From Arthrobacter ramosus (GTDB lineage Bacteria; Actinomycetota; Actinomycetes; Actinomycetales; Micrococcaceae): a DNA stretch of 64,000 nucleotides. The translations under genes were made by a program, and so were the position numbers. Numbering within the stretch: the stretch's first letter is position 1; every line of letters starts with the position of its first letter. The stretch covers positions 2,976,001-3,040,000 of the forward strand of contig NZ_BAAAWN010000001.1 of NCBI RefSeq assembly GCF_039535095.1. The letters are read 5' to 3'. The notes beneath the pieces are model-generated. The model was not told the origin of the DNA, made no database searches, and saw only the letters and a list, made by a program, of their open reading frames with translations. Below are positions 51,501 to 59,481 of this stretch, piece after piece.

Positions 51501-53138
51501 TTAAGACTGCTTGGCCAAGATCTCCGTGATCCCCCACGCGTCCTCGCCACGCTGGAGAACCACCCTGAGTTCCTGTGGTTTACCCCGGGGACGCGCTCCG
51601 ACTACCTTCCCTGAGGCCTCCCGTTCTTCGTAGGCGGAGGTTTGCACCGTGACAGCAACTGTTGCCCGGTCCGGGCTGGGAGGGCCTTCCACGCTCACGC
51701 TGGTCAAAGTGGTGGAAAAGCCCGCGAGAACCAAGCCGGCGCCGATCAATTCATCCCTGAGCTTTCCATCCGAGGCGGCGGCCGCCGAGCCCTGCACATT
51801 GACGTGGTCCAGGAGCTCGAACTTGCCGGAACTCAACGCTGTGTCCCGGATCGCGGACAGTCCCCTGATGGCTTCCTCGGGGTTTGTGGATCGGATCAAG
51901 CCCCTTGCTGCCGCAGGAACTTCTGCCGGCGCAGGAACTTCTGCTGCCGCGGGAACTTCGTCGAGGACGGTTCCTCGCCCGGTATTGCCCTGCAAGCCTG
52001 GCTCGTTCGCCCTTCGCCCTTCCTGGCCGGCCCACCACACTGTGGTTACCGATCCGGCACCTGCAACTAACCCGACGGCGAGCACAATGGACGCCACCCG
52101 CCGTCGCACGGAAACCGGCGCAACCGCCCGCCGGCGCGTTCGTCCTGCCACCGGCGAGCGGAAGCGGCTGAAGAGCGCCGCGATGCGGGCGCGCTTTGAG
52201 CGAGGACCGGAAGCCCGACGCCGGGTCATCAGTTCCGGAACAACCGTCGCGTGCACCGATACCGAAAGGTCCACGGCTTCAGGCGCTGCGCTCCGGTAGA
52301 CCGCGACACCCAATTCGGCCGCGGAGGGCCGCTGCTGCCCATCGGGATGAAGCCCGGCCTCGATGGCAACGGCCAAGGCTGTGGGGACCGCGGACACGAG
52401 CAATGTCAGAGGCGGCCTGCGTGCCGCAGTGTCCGGAGCGGAACCGGTGAGGCAATACCAGCCAAGGGCAGCGAGGGCGTAGGTATCGCGCTGCGGCTGG
52501 AGTTCCGCGGTCCCCCGGACAATCGGATCGGGATCCACGAATCCGGGAGTTCCGGACTCAGGGACCCCGGAAGCGTCCCCCACCACGCGGGAAATGCCCA
52601 TGTCCGAGAGGAGCGGCTTTCCTTGGGCAGTGAAGAGCACATTGCCGGGCGAAACATCGGAATGTGTCATACCTTGGCGATGCAGATAGGCCAATGCCTG
52701 CGCGAGGGGCGTCAGGATGGTCACCGTCTCACCCACGCCAAGACGCCCCCTGCTGGACACCAACTGCCCGAGGGATCCCCCGGGGGCATAATCCATGACC
52801 ACGCCCAAGCCGCCGTCGAAGGTCCCTGCCAACTCAACAACGCCGTGGACCTTGACGAGGTGCTCATGGTCCAGCCTGGACAGAAGCCGCACCTCACGCA
52901 GCACGGATGACTTGGCCTCGCCTGGATCCACCGTCGACGGGCTCCGGCCGAGGCATTTCACGGCGAAACTGTTCCCCGACCGCTGCTCTGTTGCGAGCCA
53001 CACCGTGGCGCTCCCGCCGCGGCCCAGCTCACGGACCGGAACAAATCCTGGGATCACGGGTTCCGAAGGTTCGATGTCCAGGGAGGGCATGTCCCCCTCA
53101 TGGTCCTGACCACTCTCGCCGGGCGAAAAAGTCTCCAT
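51501..53138 (-). CDS. Serine/threonine protein kinase-like membrane protein with altered catalytic loop
   Basis: 545 residues from ATG 53138 (an alternative ATG at 53090 has GAGGGGG upstream). The kinase-fold domain (about 30-290) has the glycine loop ELGRGGSATVWLA and the ATP lysine in SFAVKCLG. The catalytic loop reads HSDVSPGN (about 159-166) instead of HRDxKPxN, so the conserved lysine is serine and the arginine is lost; the DFG motif is SDMG. Both aspartates and the asparagine remain, so weak activity is possible. One transmembrane helix (about 355-377, VASIVLAVGLVAGAGSVTTVWW) leads to an extracytoplasmic domain of ~165 residues beginning with a Val-Pro-Ala repeat. Substrates are unknown. 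Confidence 0.85.
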   Translation of the reverse strand: METFSPGESGQDHEGDMPSLDIEPSEPVIPGFVPVRELGRGGSATVWLATEQRSGNSFAVKCLGRSPSTVDPGEAKSSVLREVRLLSRLDHEHLVKVHGVVELAGTFDGGLGVVMDYAPGGSLGQLVSSRGRLGVGETVTILTPLAQALAYLHRQGMTHSDVSPGNVLFTAQGKPLLSDMGISRVVGDASGVPESGTPGFVDPDPIVRGTAELQPQRDTYALAALGWYCLTGSAPDTAARRPPLTLLVSAVPTALAVAIEAGLHPDGQQRPSAAELGVAVYRSAAPEAVDLSVSVHATVVPELMTRRRASGPRSKRARIAALFSRFRSPVAGRTRRRAVAPVSVRRRVASIVLAVGLVAGAGSVTTVWWAGQEGRRANEPGLQGNTGRGTVLDEVPAAAEVPAPAEVPAAARGLIRSTNPEEAIRGLSAIRDTALSSGKFELLDHVNVQGSAAAASDGKLRDELIGAGLVLAGFSTTLTSVSVEGPPSPDRATVAVTVQTSAYEEREASGKVVGARPRGKPQELRVVLQRGEDAWGITEILAKQS

Positions 53139-53269
53139 GCCTCAACAAATACCGGAAATCGCGGATTGCCGCAGAAGTTATCCACAGGCCAGAGGGCAGG
53201 AGCCCAGCAAGCAAGCCGAGTACGACTGAGAGCTTGGCCACAAAATCATGGCCTGCGTCCAGCGGGGTC

Positions 53270-53275
53270 TAAGCT
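53270..53275 (+). promoter_or_regulatory. -10 hexamer TAAGCT of lipB (leaderless candidate)
   Basis: TAAGCT lies 7 nt before the lipB ATG at 53283. The interval TGTCCCC has no ribosome site. Confidence 0.5.
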
Positions 53276-53282
53276 TGTCCCC

Positions 53283-53951
53283 ATGACTCTTGAGTTTTCA
53301 CAGCTGGGTCTTGCCCCGGATTTCGTTGACTACATGCAGGGCTGGGATATCCAGCGCGAACTCCACAACAAGGTTGTTGCCGGCGATATACCCAGCACCG
53401 TCTTGCTCCTTGAACATGCCGCGGTCTACACGGCAGGCAAGCTCACGGAGGACCACGAGCGCCCGTTTGACGGCACGCCGGTTGTTCCCGTGGACCGCGG
53501 CGGGAAATTGACCTGGCACGGACCCGGGCAGCTCATTGCCTACCCCATCCTCAAGCTGAAGAACCGCGCCGGGATCCGTGACTACGTCGAGCGCCTCGAA
53601 GCCGTCATGATCGCTATCATGGAGGACTACGGGATCAAGGCCACGCGCGTCAAAGGCCGGGCCGGAGTCTGGGTCCTCGCCGATGAAAAGGGTCCGGACC
53701 GCAAGATCGCCGCGATCGGCATCCGCGTCCTGGACGGCGTCACCATGCACGGCGTGGCCATCAACTGCAGCAACGACCTCGCTCCCTACGCACAGATCAT
53801 CGCGTGCGGCATCACCGACGCCACCGTCACCACCATGTCCATTGAGACCGGCAGGACCATCAACCCGGCCGACATTGCCGAGCGCTTCGTGGAAGAGTTC
53901 CGCAAGCACGAAGAAGCACTCGTATCCAGCCCCGAAGGAGCACTCCAGTGA
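53283..53951 (+). CDS. lipB: Octanoyltransferase (lipoyl(octanoyl) transferase)
   Basis: Transfers octanoate from acyl carrier protein to lipoyl domains, the first step of lipoate synthesis. 222 residues. Motifs: [13 protein letters not shown] (about 39-51), [20 protein letters not shown] (about 69-88), KGRAGVW, the catalytic lysine in [11 protein letters not shown] and the catalytic cysteine in [11 protein letters not shown] at 53283 begins the family N-terminus; the frame back to 53100 adds unrelated sequence. Its stop overlaps the lipA GTG by four bases (GTGA). Confidence 0.97.
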   Translation: MTLEFSQLGLAPDFVDYMQGWDIQRELHNKVVAGDIPSTVLLLEHAAVYTAGKLTEDHERPFDGTPVVPVDRGGKLTWHGPGQLIAYPILKLKNRAGIRDYVERLEAVMIAIMEDYGIKATRVKGRAGVWVLADEKGPDRKIAAIGIRVLDGVTMHGVAINCSNDLAPYAQIIACGITDATVTTMSIETGRTINPADIAERFVEEFRKHEEALVSSPEGALQ

Positions 53952-54967
53952 CCCTGGCACCTGAAGGCCGTAAGCTGCTGCGCGTTGAACAGCGCAACAA
54001 AGCCGTCCCGGTCGAACGCAAGCCCGAGTGGATCAAGGCCAAGGTCCAGATGGGCCCGGAATTCGTGGGCCTGAAGAACCTCGTGAAAAAAGAAGGCCTG
54101 CACACCGTCTGCGAGGAAGCCGGCTGCCCGAACATCTTCGAGTGCTGGGAAGACAAGGAGGCGACCTTCCTGATCGGCGGCTCCGAATGCACCCGCCGCT
54201 GCGACTTCTGCCAGATCGACACCGGCAAACCCTCCCCGGTGGACATGTTCGAACCCACCAAGGTCGCCCGCTCCGTCCAGGCCATGGCCCTGCGCTACGC
54301 CACCGTCACCGGCGTCGCCCGCGACGACCTGGCAGACGAAGGCGTCTGGCTCTACGCCGAAACCGTCCGCAAGATCCACGAACTGAACCCCGGCACCGGC
54401 GTCGAACTGCTCATCCCCGACTTCTCCGGCAAACCCGAACACATCCAGGCGATCTGCGACTCGAACCCGGAGGTCTTCGCGCACAACGTCGAAACCGTGC
54501 CCCGGATCTTCAAGCGCATCCGCCCCGCGTTCCGCTACGACCGCTCCCTGGACGTCATCAGCCAGGGCCGGGCCGCCGGCATGGTCACCAAATCCAACCT
54601 GATCCTGGGCATGGGCGAAACCCGGGAAGAGATCTCCGAAGCCCTTACCGACCTGCGCGCCGCCGGCTGTGACCTGATCACCATCACCCAGTACCTGCGC
54701 CCGTCCGAACGGCACCTGCCCGTGGACCGCTGGGTCAAACCCCAGGAATTCGTCGAACTCGCCACCGAAGCCGAGGAAACCGGCTTCCTCGGCGTCATGT
54801 CCGGCCCCCTGGTCCGCTCCTCCTACCGCGCCGGACGCCTCTGGGCCACCGCGATGCGCAAGAAAGGCCGCGAAATCCCCGACCACCTGGCCCACATCGC
54901 CGAAGGCATCCAGGACTCCGGCACCACCCGCCAGGAAGCCCGCACCCTCCTCGCAAACCACGCATAG
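53948..54967 (+). CDS. lipA: Lipoyl synthase (radical SAM)
   Basis: Inserts two sulfurs into protein-bound octanoyl groups. 339 residues. The auxiliary [4Fe-4S] cluster cysteines are in [13 protein letters not shown] (about 50-62). The radical-SAM cluster CTRRCDFC lies at about 80-87. Downstream are [11 protein letters not shown] and the substrate region [12 protein letters not shown], and the RSSYRAG serine ligand near the C-terminus. It starts on GTG overlapping the lipB stop. With lipB it supplies the cofactor for the SucB encoded upstream. Confidence 0.98.
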   Translation: MTLAPEGRKLLRVEQRNKAVPVERKPEWIKAKVQMGPEFVGLKNLVKKEGLHTVCEEAGCPNIFECWEDKEATFLIGGSECTRRCDFCQIDTGKPSPVDMFEPTKVARSVQAMALRYATVTGVARDDLADEGVWLYAETVRKIHELNPGTGVELLIPDFSGKPEHIQAICDSNPEVFAHNVETVPRIFKRIRPAFRYDRSLDVISQGRAAGMVTKSNLILGMGETREEISEALTDLRAAGCDLITITQYLRPSERHLPVDRWVKPQEFVELATEAEETGFLGVMSGPLVRSSYRAGRLWATAMRKKGREIPDHLAHIAEGIQDSGTTRQEARTLLANHA

Positions 54968-54987
54968 CACGTCGGCTAAAGCACGGT

Positions 54988-55029
54988 CAAAGGACCGGAC
55001 CCCGCACAAATCCGGCGTCCGGTCCTTTG
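54988..55029 (+). terminator. Hairpin after lipA
   Basis: A 13-bp perfect stem (CAAAGGACCGGAC with GTCCGGTCCTTTG) with a 16-nt loop between lipA and the DUF4191 gene; T tract short. Confidence 0.6.
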
Positions 55030-55056
55030 GCATAAATCACGTAGAATTAAGGCACT

Positions 55057-55821
55057 ATGGCGAAATCCCCTGATTCCAGCAACTCGACAACATCGGCTGC
55101 CGACGCTCCCAAGCGCGGCTTGTTTTCCCGCAAGCCCAAGGAAGCCAAGGCCAAGAAGCCGAGCCAGCTGAAGCAGATCGGCGAGGTCTTCAAGATGACC
55201 CGCCGTAATGACCCCATCGTCGTGTGGCTCATGCTGCTGGCGTTCCTTGGCGTCATTGCTGTCAGCCTCGTCGTCGGGCTCCTCCTGAACAACTGGGTCA
55301 CAGGCCTGATCATCGGCATCCCCTTGGGCCTGTTGGCAGCTGTCTTCATCCTCTCGCGCCGCGCGGAACGTGCGGCCTTCGCGCAGATCGAGAACCAGCC
55401 CGGAGCTTCCGGTGCGGCTTTGGGGACCCTGCGCCGCGGCTGGATCACTGAGGACCAGCCGGTCGCCGTCAACCCGCGTACCCAGGATGCCGTCTTCCGC
55501 GCCATTGGCCGTCCCGGCGTCGTGCTGGTCAGCGAAGGACCGTCGCACCGCGTCAAGCCGCTGGTTGACGCCGAGCGCAAGAAGCTCGCCCGCATCTTGC
55601 CGAACGTCACCATTCACGTGATTGAAAGCGGTCGTGGCGAAGGCCAAGTGCCCATCAGCCAGATCGCAAAGACCATGAACAAATACAAGAACGAGCTCAC
55701 CAAGGTTGAGGTCGGCGCTGTCAGCAAGCGGATCTCTTCGCTCGGCAACCGCCTGCCGATCCCCAAGGGTATCGACCCCTACAAGGCACGCCCTGACCGC
55801 AAGGCAGCACGCGGACGCTAA
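55057..55821 (+). CDS. DUF4191 family membrane protein
   Basis: 254-residue protein found next to lipA across actinobacteria (Rv2219 position). A basic N-terminus rich in Lys (about 1-45) is followed by two adjacent transmembrane helices (about 52-75 and 80-98) and a soluble domain with EDQPVAVNPRTQDAVFRAIGRPGVVLVSEG and HRVKPLVDAERKKLARILPNV. The function is unknown. TAGAAT lies 9 nt before the ATG, overlapping a TAAGG that could serve as ribosome site, so the mRNA leader is at most a few bases. Confidence 0.9.
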   Translation: MAKSPDSSNSTTSAADAPKRGLFSRKPKEAKAKKPSQLKQIGEVFKMTRRNDPIVVWLMLLAFLGVIAVSLVVGLLLNNWVTGLIIGIPLGLLAAVFILSRRAERAAFAQIENQPGASGAALGTLRRGWITEDQPVAVNPRTQDAVFRAIGRPGVVLVSEGPSHRVKPLVDAERKKLARILPNVTIHVIESGRGEGQVPISQIAKTMNKYKNELTKVEVGAVSKRISSLGNRLPIPKGIDPYKARPDRKAARGR

Positions 55822-55829
55822 CCAAAACA

Positions 55830-55873
55830 AAAGCCGCCCGTTCCTGGAATCTCCAGGAACGGGCGGCTTTTTT
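55830..55873. terminator. Bidirectional terminator between DUF4191 and RDD genes
   Basis: A 19-bp perfect stem with a three-base ATC loop, A-rich before and T-rich after, so it can serve both convergent genes. Confidence 0.9.
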
Positions 55874-55886
55874 GTCCGCGAAATAA

Positions 55887-56324
55887 TTACATACGAATGA
55901 GGATTGTGTTCATGGCCCTGTCGTGGAGGCCACGCTGGTCAGGATCGAAAACAACCGCGGGAATCACCAGGCACAGGAGGATCGTCCTGACGAAGGCAGC
56001 CAAGGGTCCTGCCTGCGTTCCTCCGAGCCGTACCACGTGGATGCCCGCAACCCGGTGTCCGATGCTGTAGCCCAGCGTGCCGATGAGAAGGATCTGCTCC
56101 ACCGCAAAAACGGCAAGTGTCGCCCACTGGTTGCCGCCGAAGGCAAAGTTGCTGATCACCAGGGCAATGACCCAGTCGATGCAGATTGCCAGGATGCGAC
56201 GGCCGGCCCGTGCCATGGAGCCGGGGCCGGACTCGGGCAGGCCGAGCCGCGCTCCCGGGTACTTGGAGATTCCGGACGTGTCCGGCCCTGTGAGCCATGA
56301 ACCAATATCTTTACGATCAACCAC
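55887..56324 (-). CDS. RDD-family membrane protein
   Basis: 145-residue protein with the RDD domain. The family aspartate pair is in GRRILAICIDWVIALVISNFAFG (first helix). The second helix contains ATLAVFAVEQILLIGTLGYSIGHR, and the third AFVRTILLCLVIPAVVFD. The N-terminal ~40 residues are soluble. The function is unknown; the location before glnA matches Rv2219A. The start is GTG at 56324 with TAAGCT six bases upstream and no ribosome site. Confidence 0.9.
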   Translation of the reverse strand: MVDRKDIGSWLTGPDTSGISKYPGARLGLPESGPGSMARAGRRILAICIDWVIALVISNFAFGGNQWATLAVFAVEQILLIGTLGYSIGHRVAGIHVVRLGGTQAGPLAAFVRTILLCLVIPAVVFDPDQRGLHDRAMNTILIRM

Positions 56325-56330
56325 GCTTCA

Positions 56331-56336
56331 AGCTTA
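56331..56336 (-). promoter_or_regulatory. -10 hexamer TAAGCT of RDD gene (leaderless candidate)
   Basis: TAAGCT on the minus strand lies 6 nt before the GTG at 56324. Confidence 0.5.
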
Positions 56337-56476
56337 CGGCTTCACCATCGGATGGTTTGCGGCGGTGGTCGCGGGTGGTGGATCGTTCACAGTTTCCGCA
56401 AGGAAACAGACACACAGACGTAAGACATAGACTGGCACTGCAGTAGACCAGTAGCGTTTACACGGCAGGCAGTTCT

Positions 56477-56514
56477 GTAACCTGCTCGAAACAATACTGA
56501 CACTCCGGGGAAAT
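56477..56514 (+). promoter_or_regulatory. Tandem GlnR-type binding site upstream of glnA
   Basis: The order is GTAAC-N6-GAAAC-N6-GACAC-N6-GAAAT with exact 6-bp spacings. This fits the actinobacterial GlnR box known from Streptomyces (gTnAC-n6-GaAAC repeated twice). It ends about 130 bp before the glnA ATG and directly upstream of a -10-like TATGGT, fitting activation of glnA under nitrogen limitation. Confidence 0.75.
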
Positions 56515-56643
56515 CCCATTTCCCTATGGTTGGAGAAGTTGCTAGCCGCCGCATCAGGGATACTTTTTTGTTTCCCTGCTTTCGGTTTGCGCTGGACCAG
56601 ACGGCCCGAGGGGCCTGTTACCTGTTATGCGTTAGGAGCATAG

Positions 56644-58068
56644 ATGTTCAAGACTGCGGACGAAGTCCTCAAGTTCATCAAAGACGAAGATGTTAAATTC
56701 GTCGATATCCGCTTCACCGATCTTCCGGGCGTCCAGCAGCACTTCAATGTGCCGGCAAAGAGCGTTGACGCTGACTTCTTTGTCAACGGCCAGCTCTTTG
56801 ACGGATCTTCCATTCGCGGTTTCCAGGGCATCGCCGAGTCCGACATGCAGCTCATTCCGGACGTAACCACGGCCTTCATCGATGCCTTCCGCATCGAGAA
56901 GACCCTCGCACTGAACTTCTCCATCGTGAACCCCCGCACGGGAGACCCGTACCACCGCGACCCGCGCGGCGTTGCCGAAAAGGCCGAAGCTTACCTGGCC
57001 TCCACTGGCATTGCGGACACGGCATTCTTTGCCCCCGAAGCTGAGTTCTACGTCTTCGACAACGTCCAGTTCGAATCCTCCCCGCAGGGTTCCTTCTACA
57101 AGGTCGACTCGATTGAAGCCCCTTGGAACACGAGCCGCGAAGAAGAAGGCGGAAACCTCGGTTACAAGACCCCCTTCAAGGGCGGTTACTTTCCGGTATC
57201 CCCGGTTGACCATCAGGCTGACCTCCGCGACGCCATGTGCCTCGCCCTGGACGAAGCAGGCCTCGAAGTCGAGCGCTCGCACCACGAAGTCGGCGCCGCA
57301 GGCCAGGCTGAGATCAACTACAAGTTCACCACGCTGGTGCACGCTGCCGACGACCTGCAGAAGTTCAAGTACGTCATCAAAAACACCGCGTGGGAGTACG
57401 GCAAGTCCGTAACCTTCATGCCGAAGCCGATTTTCGGTGACAACGGCTCGGGTATGCACTGCCACCAGTCGCTCTGGAGCAACGGCGACCCGCTGTTCTA
57501 CGACGAGAAGGGCTACGCCGGCCTGTCCGACACTGCACGCTGGTACATCGGCGGCCTGCTGAAGCACTCCTCTGCTGTGCTCGCCTTCACCAACCCGACG
57601 GTCAACTCCTACCGTCGACTGGTCAAGGGCTTCGAAGCTCCGGTCAACATGGTCTACTCGCAGGGTAACCGCTCCGCCGGCATCCGCATCCCGATCACGG
57701 GCTCCAACCCTAAGGCCAAGCGCATCGAGTTCCGCGCTCCGGACGCCGCCTCCAACCCGTACCTGGCGTTCTCCGCCCAGCTCATGGCCGGTATCGACGG
57801 CATCCGCAACCGCATCGAGCCCCCGGCTCCGATCGACAAGGACCTGTACGAGCTGCCTGCCGAGGAAGCCAAGGACATCCCCAAGGCTCCGGGTTCCCTC
57901 GAGGAAGCACTCGAGGCCCTGCGCGAGGACAACGAGTTCCTGCAGGCTGGCGGCGTCTTCACCCAGGACCTGATCGACACCTGGATCGAGTACAAGTACG
58001 AGTACGAGATCCGTCCGCTGTCGCTGCGCCCGAACCCGTACGAGTTCGAGCTCTACTACGGCGTCTAG
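56644..58068 (+). CDS. glnA: Glutamine synthetase type I (GSI-beta, adenylylated form)
   Basis: Main ammonium-assimilating enzyme, 474 residues, dodecameric. The beta-grasp N-domain is followed by catalytic signatures [13 protein letters not shown] (metal Glu), [14 protein letters not shown], the ATP-binding block [23 protein letters not shown] and [22 protein letters not shown]. The adenylylation tyrosine lies in [10 protein letters not shown] (Y402), so it is a GSI-beta enzyme controlled by GlnE, encoded 1.4 kb downstream. Upstream lie a GlnR-type box and AGGAG. Confidence 0.98.
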   Translation: MFKTADEVLKFIKDEDVKFVDIRFTDLPGVQQHFNVPAKSVDADFFVNGQLFDGSSIRGFQGIAESDMQLIPDVTTAFIDAFRIEKTLALNFSIVNPRTGDPYHRDPRGVAEKAEAYLASTGIADTAFFAPEAEFYVFDNVQFESSPQGSFYKVDSIEAPWNTSREEEGGNLGYKTPFKGGYFPVSPVDHQADLRDAMCLALDEAGLEVERSHHEVGAAGQAEINYKFTTLVHAADDLQKFKYVIKNTAWEYGKSVTFMPKPIFGDNGSGMHCHQSLWSNGDPLFYDEKGYAGLSDTARWYIGGLLKHSSAVLAFTNPTVNSYRRLVKGFEAPVNMVYSQGNRSAGIRIPITGSNPKAKRIEFRAPDAASNPYLAFSAQLMAGIDGIRNRIEPPAPIDKDLYELPAEEAKDIPKAPGSLEEALEALREDNEFLQAGGVFTQDLIDTWIEYKYEYEIRPLSLRPNPYEFELYYGV

Positions 58069-58089
58069 TAACCCCGCAAGAGGCAAATG

Positions 58090-58127
58090 AAGGGCCACAG
58101 TTCATTTTGTGAACTGTGGCCCTTTTC
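58090..58127 (+). terminator. Rho-independent terminator after glnA
   Basis: A 15-bp stem (AAGGGCCACAGTTCA pairing with TGAACTGTGGCCCTT) with a TTTTG loop and a following T-rich run, 21 nt past the glnA stop. Confidence 0.9.
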
Positions 58128-58128
58128 C

Positions 58129-58157
58129 TTTTAGCGTCCACAGACGCTAAAAGCGTC
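58129..58157. repeat. GACGCT/AGCGTC inverted-repeat cluster
   Basis: TTTTAGCGTC-CACA-GACGCTAAAA is a 10-bp inverted repeat, and a third half-site (AGCGTC) follows at once. It lies between the glnA terminator and the next terminator. Confidence 0.6.
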
Positions 58158-58173
58158 GACAGGCGCAAGCCCA

Positions 58174-58213
58174 CAAAAAAGAACGGCTGTGTCCGTCAAG
58201 ACACAGCCGTTCT
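58174..58213 (-). terminator. Terminator for the leftward small membrane-protein gene
   Basis: A 13-bp stem (AGAACGGCTGTGT with ACACAGCCGTTCT) with an 8-nt loop. On the minus strand it runs into a T tract, placing it 45 nt past that gene's stop. Confidence 0.8.
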
Positions 58214-58257
58214 CTTGTAAAGGCCCCGGATCGCCGGGGCGGGACCCCCAATTTTTC

Positions 58258-58422
58258 CTACACCCGCCGGCGCCCGCTAATCAACCTGAAGAGGAAGACG
58301 ATAATCGCCAAGACGATCAGTATCGGGGCGATCCAGAGAAGGAATCCCAGGGCCTTGACAGTTCCGCCAATGATAAAGAAAAGGATCGCGATGACCGCGA
58401 CGATTCCGAGGATGACATTCAT
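58258..58422 (-). CDS. 54-residue hydrophobic membrane protein
   Basis: A short gene not flagged by a length cutoff. ATG at 58422 has GGAAGG seven bases upstream and the stop is TAG at 58258. The protein has two hydrophobic segments (about residues 2-20, VILGIVAVIAILFFIIGG; 28-47, LLWIAPILIVLAIIVFLFR) and a basic tail (SGRRRV). It resembles the small 'hydrophobic protein' families of actinobacteria that are often stress-induced; function unknown. Its own terminator (58174-58213) and an upstream cluster of TAAG/CTTA repeats support a real transcription unit. Confidence 0.85.
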   Translation of the reverse strand: MNVILGIVAVIAILFFIIGGTVKALGFLLWIAPILIVLAIIVFLFRLISGRRRV

Positions 58423-58490
58423 GATGTACCTTCCGTTTCAGTCGTAAACATTCTGAAGATTGCCTTTATCGCTGTGCAAACCTCAGCAAC

Positions 58491-58511
58491 CTTACTGTAA
58501 GTATGCTTATT
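58491..58511. repeat. Overlapping short palindromes upstream of the 54-residue gene
   Basis: CTTACTGTAAG (11-bp palindrome) overlaps TAAG-TATG-CTTA. They lie about 70 bp upstream of the ATG at 58422, in the divergent region shared with the gene at 58643. Confidence 0.5.
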
Positions 58512-58642
58512 ATTCCAATCCGCGCTCACGGAAAGCCTGTCGCCGACGTGGACGCCGTGGTACGTTCAGCGTGATCAGGATGCTCAAGAGAGTCCTCATC
58601 CCTTCCGGCTCCTGACGCAACTTCTGAAAGCGGAGGCATACG

Positions 58643-58903
58643 ATGACAACCTTGATGATCTTCCATGAGGTCGACGACGTTGAGCACTGGCTCAGCTCAC
58701 CAAAACGGGAAGAAATCTTCGGACCCATGGGCATTACGGTTCGAACGTTCGCAGACCCGGCGAAAACCAACCGTGTCGGACTGATAGTCGAAGTCCCGGA
58801 CATGGAAACGTTCCAGCGAATGATGGAGTCCGAAACTGCGGCCGAAGCGATGAAATTCGACGGCGTGCGCCCGGAAACAATCTTGACGCTCGTCGAGTCC
58901 TAG
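58643..58903 (+). CDS. Small alpha/beta-barrel-like protein of unknown function
   Basis: 86 residues beginning MTTLMIFHEVDDVEHWLSSP, with GITVRTFADPAKTNRVGLIVEVPDMETFQRMMES near the middle. The pattern (short strand, helix, strand, 'VPDME.F...M.S') resembles dimeric ferredoxin-like monooxygenase/dehydratase-fold proteins, but no catalytic residue can be named. GGAGG upstream of the ATG supports translation. It is divergent from the small hydrophobic protein and convergent with a GNAT gene (7-bp gap). Confidence 0.8.
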   Translation: MTTLMIFHEVDDVEHWLSSPKREEIFGPMGITVRTFADPAKTNRVGLIVEVPDMETFQRMMESETAAEAMKFDGVRPETILTLVES

Positions 58904-58910
58904 ATACGCC

Positions 58911-59432
58911 CTAGTAGCCGAAACCCCGGTACATGGTCCATTGCGGACCGGCGGAACCACCCAAGTACCTGCCCGTCTGGAGAAAACCCGCGTTTACGTA
59001 AGCGGCCTTGGCGGCGGGATTGCGTTCGTTGACGGAGAGCACGACGCCGTCCTGCCCGCCACCCAGCCTCGCTGTCAGCTTCTGCGCTTCCCGGGCCGCA
59101 GCTACAGCCGACAAGGAGCCCAGGCCCCGCCCTTGGCGCGTCTGGTCGATCAGGAATCCACGCAGGAGCCAGGCGGAATCGTCGTCGGGCCATCCCGCCA
59201 AGGTCGCGGCGCCGGCCTGCAAGGTAAAGACTCCGACAGCGGCGCCGGCCGCTTCGATCACGTACGGCAGGCGGCTTTCGTCTTCGAGGCCCATAAGCAT
59301 CATCTTGAACGGGTCCCCGACGAAGTCTTGCTGCCCTGCGGCCAATTCCATCGCCGCGACGTCGCCGAGCTTGATGGCGCGGGCATCGTCGTCGAGATCC
59401 TTCAAAGGAATGAGCCACACGGTTTCCAGCAT
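58911..59432 (-). CDS. GNAT-family N-acetyltransferase
   Basis: 173-residue acetyltransferase with the CoA-pyrophosphate loop QTRQGRGLGSLSAVAAA (about 93-110) and the C-terminal VLSVNERNPAAKAAYVNAGFLQTGRY motif typical of GNATs. The substrate is unknown. ATG at 59432 has TAAGCT six bases upstream, suggesting a leaderless transcript. It stands alone between the small gene at 58643 and glnE. Confidence 0.9.
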   Translation of the reverse strand: MLETVWLIPLKDLDDDARAIKLGDVAAMELAAGQQDFVGDPFKMMLMGLEDESRLPYVIEAAGAAVGVFTLQAGAATLAGWPDDDSAWLLRGFLIDQTRQGRGLGSLSAVAAAREAQKLTARLGGGQDGVVLSVNERNPAAKAAYVNAGFLQTGRYLGGSAGPQWTMYRGFGY

Positions 59433-59438
59433 CCTTCA

Positions 59439-59444
59439 AGCTTA
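59439..59444 (-). promoter_or_regulatory. -10 hexamer TAAGCT of GNAT gene (leaderless candidate)
   Basis: TAAGCT lies 6 nt before the ATG at 59432 on the minus strand; the interval TGAAGG touches the ATG. Confidence 0.45.
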
Positions 59445-59481
59445 GCCGTCTCCGCACTCCGCGAAGCGGCCTGGCTGGAGC

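Larger units (their letters stand above)
56325..56643. other. 319-bp divergent regulatory region RDD / glnA
   Basis: Holds the RDD promoter, a 16-bp palindrome GTTTCC-GCAA-GGAAAC (56392-56407), a tandem GlnR-type box (56477-56514), a -10-like TATGGT just downstream of the box (56526-56531), and the glnA ribosome site AGGAG. No small gene is convincing. Confidence 0.6.

Noticed and set aside
53786..55033. 415-residue leftward open frame
   Set aside because: Antisense to lipB and lipA; the Gly/Ala/Asp-rich translation matches nothing.
56334..56519. 61-residue leftward frame upstream of glnA
   Set aside because: No ribosome site, and it overlaps the GlnR-type box and the RDD promoter; regulatory DNA explains it better.
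56632..58098. 488-residue leftward open frame
   Set aside because: Antisense to glnA.
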